39,488 nucleotides of DNA from Gemmatimonas sp. (GTDB lineage Bacteria; Gemmatimonadota; Gemmatimonadetes; Gemmatimonadales; Gemmatimonadaceae). The stretch spans positions 1 to 39,488 of the forward strand of contig JANYJW010000014.1 in NCBI GenBank assembly GCA_025361705.1, written 5' to 3'. The position numbers and the translations under genes are program-made. Under the pieces are notes generated by a model. It saw only the letters and a list, made by a program, of their open reading frames with translations. It was not told the DNA's origin and made no database searches. Positions 7,389-14,275 of this stretch are shown in pieces. How positions within the stretch are numbered: position 1 is the stretch's first letter; the number at the start of each line of letters is the position of its first letter.

Positions 7389-9007
7389 GATGCCGCCCGT
7401 GCGGCGTCGAGGTTGGCCAGCGTGCGCGTGTCGGACGGGGCGATGGCCAGCGCCGCCTCCCAGCAGCGGATGGCCTCGTCGCGTTCGCTCCGCTTGAGAC
7501 GGATGTTGCCCATCTTGCGCCAGACGTCGGCCCCCAGCCGCTCGTTGAACTTCACCGCGCGCTGGTACGACTCGAGCGCCTCGTCCAGCTGTCCGCCTCG
7601 ATACGCGAGGTCCCCGAGGTTCTTGTGCAGCTGCGGCACGCCAGCGTCCTCGTGCGTCCCACGCTCCGCCGCCGCACGGGCCTCCACCGGATGCCCCTTG
7701 AGCTCGAGCGCGACGGCGAGATTGTTATACAGCGTGGCCGAGTGCGGATGTGTCTGCGTCCCTTCGGTCAGCAGCGAGATAGCCTTGTCGAGGTGGCCAC
7801 CCATGGCCGCGGCGAGCGCGGCGTAGTGGAACCAGACCGCGGCTGGCGGACGCTGGCCGTACAGCGGGCGCGCCGTCATCAGTGCCGCATCGGCTTCCAG
7901 CACGTCGCCCGCACGCAGGTGCAGGACGCCGATGCCCAGCATCACGCGCGGATCGGTGCCGCCGCCGCGCCGGATCGCCTCCTGCAGCGCCTCGCGCGCC
8001 TCGTCCAGCCGGCCCAGCTGTTCGAGCGCCAGCGCGAGGTTGTGAAATACCGCGGCCTTGGCGAGGCGTGAGTTCGACACTTCCTGATAGTCGGCCACCG
8101 CGTCGGCATACCGCCCTTGCCGCACGTGCACCATCCCCAGGCAGAAGCGCGCGTGGGTGTCGCTGGGCCGCAGGTCGAGCACGCGGCGAAACTCGCGCAC
8201 GCACTCGTCAAGCATGCCGGCCTTCAGGAACGCCACGCCCAGGTTGCGATGCTCCTCGACGCGCGCATCGGGCGCGGCGCTCTCGGCCGCCTTGGTCGTC
8301 TTGCCGACGCGATGCAGGAAGCCCGCCGTGACCAGCCCGTACAGCGCCTTGCCGACCTCAAACTCCACCATGCCGGTTTCGTCCACCAGCGTGGCGACGT
8401 CGCGCCGCCCGTCGATGAGCGGCACCACGACTTCCTGCTCGGCCGTGAGCGCCACGCCGCTCTCCTGCAGGCGCTTGCGGTCGAGTTCGAAGACGATGTC
8501 GAAGCCGGGAATCTTCTTCTCGATCAGGCTCCACTCGTCGACGCGGCGCGCGCCCTCGAGCAGCAACGACTCCGGGTTGATCGACACGAGGAAGTCCTGC
8601 TCCTCGGGCCGGATGTCGGCCTCGAAGTTGAACGTCCCCTGCGTCCACGTGAACAGGAAGTAGACCGCTTCCTCGATCTGCAGGCGGATCTGCCGGTGCA
8701 GTTCCTCGCGCGAGATGATCTGCCGGTCGACGAGGATCTCGCCGAGGCGCTTGTCGCGCTCCTGCACCTGCGCGGCGATGCCCTCGTCAAGCTGCTCCTG
8801 CGAGATGACGCCGCTCTTGACGAGGATGTCGCCCAGCCGGTCGCGGCGGTTCACGATGGCCGCGTACGAGATCTTGCCCTTCTCGAAGTAGATCGAGCCG
8901 AAGTTGTTGCGATGCGTGACCGACAGGCAGCCGGTCTTCTTGCCCATCGCCAGCAACTGCAGGACGTCGGGAAGGCTCGCTTCCTTGAGACTGCCGCGAA
9001 TGGCCAT
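7385..9007 (-). CDS. DUF4388 (PATAN-like) protein with TPR array
   Basis: 540 aa. Residues 1-~100 are a DUF4388/PatA-N-type domain (GSLKEASLPDVLQLLAMGKK...GCLSV, FEKGKI.YA). They run into two repeats of the type seen in GspE/MshE N-termini, LGDILVKSGVISQEQLDEGI and LGEILVDRQIISREELHRQI. A winged-helix-like region follows near 200-240 (LIDGRRDVATLVDETGM), and TPRs cover ~250-530. The ATG follows the TAG of the AAA+ gene with no gap (TAGATG). DUF4388 proteins are frequent in signalling and gliding clusters. Those two repeats, if related to MshEN, could sense nucleotides such as c-di-GMP, but that needs testing. Confidence 0.85.
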   Translation of the reverse strand: MAIRGSLKEASLPDVLQLLAMGKKTGCLSVTHRNNFGSIYFEKGKISYAAIVNRRDRLGDILVKSGVISQEQLDEGIAAQVQERDKRLGEILVDRQIISREELHRQIRLQIEEAVYFLFTWTQGTFNFEADIRPEEQDFLVSINPESLLLEGARRVDEWSLIEKKIPGFDIVFELDRKRLQESGVALTAEQEVVVPLIDGRRDVATLVDETGMVEFEVGKALYGLVTAGFLHRVGKTTKAAESAAPDARVEEHRNLGVAFLKAGMLDECVREFRRVLDLRPSDTHARFCLGMVHVRQGRYADAVADYQEVSNSRLAKAAVFHNLALALEQLGRLDEAREALQEAIRRGGGTDPRVMLGIGVLHLRAGDVLEADAALMTARPLYGQRPPAAVWFHYAALAAAMGGHLDKAISLLTEGTQTHPHSATLYNNLAVALELKGHPVEARAAAERGTHEDAGVPQLHKNLGDLAYRGGQLDEALESYQRAVKFNERLGADVWRKMGNIRLKRSERDEAIRCWEAALAIAPSDTRTLANLDAARAAS

Positions 9008-10864
9008 CTAGCGCACCTCGTCGATGAGGCGGGCGCCGGCGTCGGGCCAGTCCCACACGACCTTTTCGGGATCGAGGAACGGCTGCCCCGCCGGCACCGC
9101 GGCATTCAGGCGCGGCGTCGGCACCGACACCGCCGTCCCGCCGCCCAGCGCCTCGCGCACGAGTTCCACCGTGATGGCCCGGCCCTGCACCTCGGCCATC
9201 GCGCCCAGGCGCGTCACCACGCCGATGATCTCGCGCACGCTCTGCACGGGATGCTCGCCGAGCGCGTGCAGCAGGTCTTCGCTGGCGTCGCGGCGCGCAT
9301 CGGCGAGGAAACGCGCGAAGAGCCGCTCGCGGAGCGCGCGGTCGGGCGACTGGATGGGCACCACCAGCCCGCCCTCGAACCGCGAGCGCAACCGCGCCTC
9401 GAGGTCCGTGATGTCGGCCGGCACGCGATCGCTCGTGAGCACCACCTGCTTGCCCGCGTCGATGAGCGCGTTGAAGACGCTGAAGAACTCCTCCTGCGTG
9501 CGCTCCTTGCCACCGAGGAACTGGATGTCATCGACTATCAGCGCCGACGCCGAGCGGTAGCGCGCGCGCCAGCGCTCCACGCTCCCCTCCTGCACAGCCT
9601 CGATGAGCTCATCCACGAGCTGCTGCGCGTTGATGCAGGCCACCACCGTGGCGCCACCGCCGCGCTGCACCAGCGCATTGCCGATGGCGTTGGCGAGGTG
9701 CGTCTTGCCCACGCCGCTCGGACCGTACAGCACCAGCGGGTTGTAGCGACGCGCGGGCTCGGCCACCACCGCGTCGGCGGCGTGCACCGCCAACTGGTTG
9801 GACGCCCCCACCTCGAACGCATCGCGGGCAAACGCCGGACTGGGCCCCTTGGCCGGCGCTTCGCCCGACAACGCGCGCTCCACGAGGTCCTCGGCTTCGC
9901 TCATCCGTTCCGGATCGCGGAACACGGCGTGCCCCACGAGCGACGGGTCCACCTGGCGCGCCTGCCGCTCGAGCGTGCGCAGGTGGTCGACAGCCGCGGC
10001 AAAGGTCGCCGTGAGCCCCGACACATCGGGCGCACGCGGCAGCTCGAGTGCGCGCTCGAGCACTGCCGTGTGGAATCCCTCGGCCTGCCAGTACGCGATG
10101 GCCTCGCGCAGGCGCCCGCGCCACGACTCCACGTGCTGCTGCACCACCACCTGCACGTCGCTCAGGAAGCTCTCAAACTCCCCGCCGTCAGTGATCTGCG
10201 GCACCGGCTTGCTCTGGCGCCCGGCGATCTCGCCCAGCGTCGTCCGCAGCGCCTCGATGTCCTTGTACTCGCGCTGCGCCAGATCCTGCACCACATCGGC
10301 GGTCAACTCGAGGTTCTGCTCGGTGGCCATCCGCTGCAGGATGGCCGCGCGCGTCTCGTAGTCGGGTGGCGACACATCGACCAGCAACCCCTGCGATACG
10401 GTGCGCACCAGCGCCTCCTGCACGTCGACGATCTGGTCGGGCAGCCGGTCGGAGGCGAGCACCACCTGGTGCCCCGCGTCCACCAGCGCGTCGATGATGC
10501 CGGCGAGCGCCAACTGCGCGGCCGCATGTCCGTCGAGCGCGTGCACCTCGTCCATCAGCAGCATGCCCGCGTGCGCATAGGACGCCACAAACAGCTCCGT
10601 CTCACCCGCGGCCACCGACGCCGCGTGTTCGGCGGCAAAGTGCGTGCCATCCTCGCAGCGCACCTCGGTCTCGGGCCACAGCGTCTCCGTGAGCTCGGCG
10701 ATCGCGCCCAGCAGGTGCGACTTGCCGAGGCCGTGCGCCCCGTAGATGAAGAGCGGGTTGTACGTCGACCCCGGCGATTCCGCCACCGCGCGCGCCGCCG
10801 CGGCCGCGAGGCGGTTGTTGGCCCCGATGACAAAACGGTCGAAGGACAGACGCGGCGCGTTCAC
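9008..10864 (-). CDS. Tandem DnaA-type AAA+ ATPase without DNA-binding domain
   Basis: 618 aa with two DnaA domain-III-like AAA+ modules. Module 1 has Walker A GAHGLGKS (42-49) and Walker B LLMDE (to 106). Module 2 has Walker A GPSGVGKT (381-388), Walker B LIVDD (to 446), sensor-1 VVLTSDR (474-480) and a DnaA-like arginine-finger box RLRSRFEGGL (491-500). The equivalent box in module 1 is degraded (ALVRTVSQGL). A lid-like helical segment follows module 2, but the HTH domain IV that binds DnaA boxes is absent. Modules are joined by a ~120-residue helical linker (about 225-345). GTG start, one base after the mglA stop. It is not a replication initiator, and its place between mglA and cheR suggests a regulatory or assembly ATPase in the polarity pathway. 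Confidence 0.88.
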   Translation of the reverse strand: MNAPRLSFDRFVIGANNRLAAAAARAVAESPGSTYNPLFIYGAHGLGKSHLLGAIAELTETLWPETEVRCEDGTHFAAEHAASVAAGETELFVASYAHAGMLLMDEVHALDGHAAAQLALAGIIDALVDAGHQVVLASDRLPDQIVDVQEALVRTVSQGLLVDVSPPDYETRAAILQRMATEQNLELTADVVQDLAQREYKDIEALRTTLGEIAGRQSKPVPQITDGGEFESFLSDVQVVVQQHVESWRGRLREAIAYWQAEGFHTAVLERALELPRAPDVSGLTATFAAAVDHLRTLERQARQVDPSLVGHAVFRDPERMSEAEDLVERALSGEAPAKGPSPAFARDAFEVGASNQLAVHAADAVVAEPARRYNPLVLYGPSGVGKTHLANAIGNALVQRGGGATVVACINAQQLVDELIEAVQEGSVERWRARYRSASALIVDDIQFLGGKERTQEEFFSVFNALIDAGKQVVLTSDRVPADITDLEARLRSRFEGGLVVPIQSPDRALRERLFARFLADARRDASEDLLHALGEHPVQSVREIIGVVTRLGAMAEVQGRAITVELVREALGGGTAVSVPTPRLNAAVPAGQPFLDPEKVVWDWPDAGARLIDEVR

Positions 10865-10865
10865 C

Positions 10866-11468
10866 TCAGGATGCTCCCGAGTTGGTGCTCAGTCGGCGCA
10901 GGACGAGTTCGGAAATCCCGCGCAGGGTTTCGAACACCCCCATGCCGTGCAGCGCGTCCGCCTCGAACGCCGGCACGCCCCGGAAGTTGAGTGCGTCCTC
11001 GAGCGTGGCAACGGGCAGCAACAGGTCGGCGGGCAAGTCGCGCTTGTTGTACTGCAGCACCAGCGGGATGGCACGCGCGTCAACGCCGTGCTCCGCCAGG
11101 TTGGCGTGCAGGTCCTGCAGGCTCTCGATGTTCTCGTCGAGCTGGCGCGACTGGCTGTCGCCCACAAACACCACGCCGTCGGCCCCCTGCAGCACCAGCT
11201 TGCGCGTGGTCTGGTAGTACACCTGCCCGGGCACGGTGTATAGCTGAAACCGCGTGGTGAACCCCGAAATCGTCCCGAGGTCGAGCGGGAGGAAGTCGAA
11301 GAACAGCGTGCGGTCGGTCTGCGTGGCGAGCGACACCATCTGCCCTTTGCGGTCGGTGGGAACCTGACCGTAAATGTAATGCAAGTTGGTCGTCTTTCCG
11401 GACCGGCCCGGTCCGTAGTAGACGATCTTGCACGTGATTTCGCGGGTGGCGTAGTTGACGAGGCTCAC
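10866..11468 (-). CDS. mglA: MglA-family Ras-like polarity GTPase
   Basis: 200 aa and colinear with Myxococcus MglA. P-loop GPGRSGKT at 19-26, switch I ATQTDRTLFFDFLPLDLG with R53/T54, switch II TVPGQVYY with Q82, and NKRD at 141-144. R53 and Q82 match the residues important for GTP hydrolysis in the Myxococcus protein. MglA-GTP marks the leading pole and drives gliding or type IV pilus motility in myxobacteria, and related pairs act in Bdellovibrio and Thermus. The start is GTG 11468. Three roadblock-domain proteins are encoded directly upstream. Being in one operon with cheA makes a direct chemosensory input likely. Confidence 0.95.
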   Translation of the reverse strand: MSLVNYATREITCKIVYYGPGRSGKTTNLHYIYGQVPTDRKGQMVSLATQTDRTLFFDFLPLDLGTISGFTTRFQLYTVPGQVYYQTTRKLVLQGADGVVFVGDSQSRQLDENIESLQDLHANLAEHGVDARAIPLVLQYNKRDLPADLLLPVATLEDALNFRGVPAFEADALHGMGVFETLRGISELVLRRLSTNSGAS

Positions 11469-11498
11469 GGGACGTTGGCTGCGGCAGGTGTCACAGGA

Positions 11499-11972
11499 TC
11501 ATGCCCGCCCGAACAGCTGGGCAAGGTTGCGGTTGAGGTCGCGCTCGAAATTCTCCGCCATCGCCGGCGGATGCTCGGTATCCGCCGGCGGCACGGCGGC
11601 CGTCAGGCGGACCCGGAACTCTTCCAGAAACAACTGCACCAGCCCGAGCGAACTCTCGCGGTCGAACACGGCCAGCAGCACCATCGTCGAGCCGTGCGCC
11701 GCGATTGCCCCAAGAAAGATCTGCCGGTCGCGCCCCATGTAGTGCAAGGCGGAGAACGGCTTGCCATCCAATTGTCGGCCGAGTTCCGAGGCCGACGCGT
11801 GGATGGCCGACGCCAGCGCGCACGCCGTCATGACATCCACCGAGCGCGCAAAGCCGTACTGGCCGAGCACCTGTCCGCTCGGGTGCATCAACACGGCAAT
11901 CTCCACGCGTGCGTCGTCCACGAACTGCTTCAGCGGCGTCTCGACCCATCCCGCAGCGACGGAGACTTTCAC
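11499..11972 (-). CDS. Roadblock/LC7-domain protein (second MglB-like)
   Basis: 157 aa. A roadblock/LC7-like fold is suggested by VDDARVEIAVLMHPSGQVLGQ (N-terminal helix and first strands), VDVMTACALASAIHASASELG and a late LVQLFLEEFRVRL helix. A C-terminal helical tail follows (FERDLNRNLAQLF). The GTG start overlaps the stop of the preceding roadblock gene (GTGA). It is a likely partner or GAP-type regulator of the MglA encoded 30 bp downstream. The extended C-terminal tail could act as an interaction peptide. Confidence 0.82.
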   Translation of the reverse strand: MKVSVAAGWVETPLKQFVDDARVEIAVLMHPSGQVLGQYGFARSVDVMTACALASAIHASASELGRQLDGKPFSALHYMGRDRQIFLGAIAAHGSTMVLLAVFDRESSLGLVQLFLEEFRVRLTAAVPPADTEHPPAMAENFERDLNRNLAQLFGRA

Positions 11973-12319
11973 GGCAGCTGCTCCGCCGCGCGCAGCAACT
12001 CCACGCGCAGCATGCCGACGTTCACGCGCGATTCGCACACGACCACCAGCGCGAGCTCCTGCCCGCCGGCCGCGCACACCCGCCCCTGCTCCGCCGTCAG
12101 CTCGAAGAACGTGGTGTCGCCAAACCCCGCCGCCTTGGCCGAGCGCCGCGCCTTGCGGTAGAGCGAGGCGGTGAGCGCGGCAAAGGCGTTGCCGTTGACG
12201 CCGATCTGCAGCGTCGAGTCCACGATGAGTCCGTCGTCGAGGCCGACGACCATTGCCCCCAGCACGCCGCGGTGCCGGATCATCGATTCGGTGAGCTTGG
12301 CGAAGGGCGCGGCGTTCAC
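11969..12319 (-). CDS. mglB: MglB-like Roadblock/LC7 protein, probable MglA GAP
   Basis: 116 aa, the compact size of a single roadblock domain: helix 1 with HRGVLGAMVVGLDDGLIVDS, a central helix FAALTASLYRKARRSAKAAG, a strand pair (TTFFELTAEQGRV) and C-terminal helix VNVGMLRVELLRAAEQL. In myxobacteria an MglB dimer acts as GAP for MglA. The name is inferred from family and neighbourhood, and the adjacent 157-aa roadblock protein could instead hold that role. GTG start with 4-nt overlap to the TPR-roadblock gene. Confidence 0.82.
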   Translation of the reverse strand: MNAAPFAKLTESMIRHRGVLGAMVVGLDDGLIVDSTLQIGVNGNAFAALTASLYRKARRSAKAAGFGDTTFFELTAEQGRVCAAGGQELALVVVCESRVNVGMLRVELLRAAEQLP

Positions 12320-13320
12320 AGCGATCCCTCCAGCCAGGCGTGGGCCCGCACGAGCGCGCGCTCGAGCACGCGGCGCACGAAGCCCAGGGGGATCGGTCGC
12401 GCGGCAGCCACCAGCAGCACGCCCTCCTGGCTGGGCGCCATCGCCACCGACGCGGCCTCGGTCTCAAAGACGATCTGGCGCCAGCCACCGAGACCCAGAT
12501 GGCGCATCGCGCGGCTCGCCTCGTCACTCACGCCCGACAATTGCGCGCCGATGTCGGCGGCCAAGTCGCGACCATCGGTCGCGACGTAGCGACCGGCCAT
12601 TACCAGACCGTCGGCGTCGAGCAGCATGGCGGCGCTGCGCTGGCCCTCGAGCAGGTCGTCAAAGAGCGCGCCGGCATCGGTCTCGGGACGCTGCAGCGCG
12701 GCGGCGAGCCCCATGGTGGGCCGCGACGCGCCATGTGGCGCCGCGGTGGTGCCGGCAAGCAGTGACGCCGCATGCGGCGCGTCACGTGGCGGCACGTCAC
12801 GAGGCGGCGCGTCACGTGGCGGCGCGCTGCCGGTGCCCGCCGAGGCCGCCTCCTCTGGCGTCGCGGGTACGCGATGCACCAGCACCGTGGCGCGCTCCAC
12901 CGGTTCGGCGCGACGCGCGAGCGCGGTTTCCACCGTCTGCAGCGCCGCCGCCAGCGAGCCGTCGTCTGGCGTGTGCGCGAGCGCCGCACCCAGATGTGCC
13001 GCGGCATCGTCGAGCCGCCCGAGCTGGAAGCAGACGAAACCCAGTCCCTTGCGTGCGTCGGCGTTCTCCGGCGCGAGGTTCAGCACCGTTTGCCACTCGT
13101 CGACCGCGCGGTCGAGGTCGCCGCGGTCGGCCGACACGCGCGCCAGCAAATCGTGCGCCTCTGGCAGCAGCGGGTGCCGCTCGACGCCGCGCGTGGCCAC
13201 GCGCAACGCCACCTCGAGGTCGCCGCGCCGGCGGAGCGCCTCGCCCAGCGGCATGAAGGCCATGCTGGCGGGATCGGCGGCCAGTGCCTCGCTCAGGGCC
13301 CGAATGTCGTCATTCGCCAC
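12316..13320 (-). CDS. TPR-roadblock fusion protein
   Basis: 334 aa in three parts: TPRs at ~20-130 (for example ALVRRGDLEVALRV-like pairs and QLGRLDDAAAHLGAALA), a Pro/Ala linker with three PPRDA/V repeats (~167-181), and a C-terminal roadblock/LC7 domain (~215-330, SAAMLLDADGLVMAGRYV). GTG 13320 is preceded by GGGGG 6 nt upstream and overlaps the DUF4388 gene by 11 nt. A longer in-frame start lies inside that gene and is unlikely. The fusion could tether a roadblock module, and thus MglA, to a TPR-bound partner. Confidence 0.8.
   Translation of the reverse strand: MANDDIRALSEALAADPASMAFMPLGEALRRRGDLEVALRVATRGVERHPLLPEAHDLLARVSADRGDLDRAVDEWQTVLNLAPENADARKGLGFVCFQLGRLDDAAAHLGAALAHTPDDGSLAAALQTVETALARRAEPVERATVLVHRVPATPEEAASAGTGSAPPRDAPPRDVPPRDAPHAASLLAGTTAAPHGASRPTMGLAAALQRPETDAGALFDDLLEGQRSAAMLLDADGLVMAGRYVATDGRDLAADIGAQLSGVSDEASRAMRHLGLGGWRQIVFETEAASVAMAPSQEGVLLVAAARPIPLGFVRRVLERALVRAHAWLEGSL
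12779..12823. repeat. Three 15-bp tandem repeats in linker of TPR-roadblock gene
   Basis: Units at 12779-12793, 12794-12808 and 12809-12823 (gcgtcacgtggcggc type) differ at two positions in the middle copy. Each encodes one PPRDA/PPRDV pentapeptide in the interdomain linker, so copy-number change would keep the frame and alter only linker length. Confidence 0.85.
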
Positions 13321-14275
13321 GGAGCACCCCCAGCGCCTTCGACAATCGTTCCGCCGCCGCCGCACCATCGCGCACCGCCGGCGCATCCTTGTCGGCGGGA
13401 TACGCCGCGAGATACTGCCGCCACGTGAGCACGGCATCGTCCAGCCGTCCTCCCGTCGCCGCCGTGAGCCCCTGCAGCACCAGCGCGCGCGCCGCCGCCC
13501 GCTGCTCGGCGCCGTCGTCCGTCGGCAACTCCACCGGACGCGAGTGCCGATCGGGCATGCGCAGCGCCACCACCTCGGTGCTCACCAACCCATAGACGAC
13601 CTTGGCCACGTCGAAGTCGCTGCGTCCCAGTTCGAGCGCAATGCGACGCAGGTCACGCTGGCCGTCGATCATCGTGAGCACTTCCCACTCGCTCGGCAGC
13701 AGGTCGAGCTGGCCGGCGTGCGTCGCGGCCACCTCCGCGAACTGCGGAATGGCGGCCAGGCTGGGCACGCGGTTGGCAATGCGCGACCACTCGTCGATGC
13801 GCCGCGCCGCCTCCATCAGCACCGACTCCGTGGAAACCGCGACCGACGGATTCTCGGGCAGCTCCTCGGGGTTCGACTCTTCGAACCGGAAGTGCCCCTC
13901 GCGCCAGCTCATCAACTCAAAGACCACCGCCTCGGCCTGCCGGCGCACGTACATCTCGACATCGCGCGCCGTCACCGCGCCCATCTCGATGAGGATCTCG
14001 CCGATGCGGCGGCGGTCGCCCTGGTCCGTCTGCTTGGCGCGCGCCGAGGTGAGGTCGCTCTCGCCGATCTTGTTGGCCTTGAGCAGCATCTCGCCAATGG
14101 GGTGCGGATTGCTGCGGATCGACGCATAGGCGATGCGCCCCGCGTGGAAGGCCACCACGCCCTCGTTGTCGCGCAGTTCCGACACGACGCGCAGCACGCC
14201 CGTCTTGCGGCTCAAGTCGAGCAACTGGAAGACGTCGTGGATGCCGAGTTCGCGGAGCGGGCCTTCGATGGCCAT
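13310..14275 (-). CDS. DUF4388 (PATAN-like) signalling protein
   Basis: 321 aa. The N-terminus matches the DUF4388 domain of the 540-aa protein at 7385-9007 (MAIEGPLRELGIHDVFQLLDLSRKTGVL versus its MAIRGSLKEASLPDVLQLLAMGKKTG). Related GEMLL/GEILI repeats and a similar middle region (LTMIDGQRDLRRIALELGRS) follow. It lacks the long TPR tail, with only a short helical pair near 265-310. The ATG shares one base with the upstream stop (TGATG). It is probably a paralogue serving as an adaptor in the same pathway. Confidence 0.85.
   Translation of the reverse strand: MAIEGPLRELGIHDVFQLLDLSRKTGVLRVVSELRDNEGVVAFHAGRIAYASIRSNPHPIGEMLLKANKIGESDLTSARAKQTDQGDRRRIGEILIEMGAVTARDVEMYVRRQAEAVVFELMSWREGHFRFEESNPEELPENPSVAVSTESVLMEAARRIDEWSRIANRVPSLAAIPQFAEVAATHAGQLDLLPSEWEVLTMIDGQRDLRRIALELGRSDFDVAKVVYGLVSTEVVALRMPDRHSRPVELPTDDGAEQRAAARALVLQGLTAATGGRLDDAVLTWRQYLAAYPADKDAPAVRDGAAAAERLSKALGVLRGE

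Noticed and set aside
9008..10864. Replication initiator dnaA and a nearby origin
   Set aside because: The protein lacks domain IV, and I saw no cluster of DnaA boxes or dnaN/gyrB neighbours.
8117..10990. 957-codon plus-strand open frame opposite the DUF4388-TPR and AAA+ genes
   Set aside because: Same shadow effect; composition is biased (Arg, His, Leu) and there is no recognisable motif or start context.
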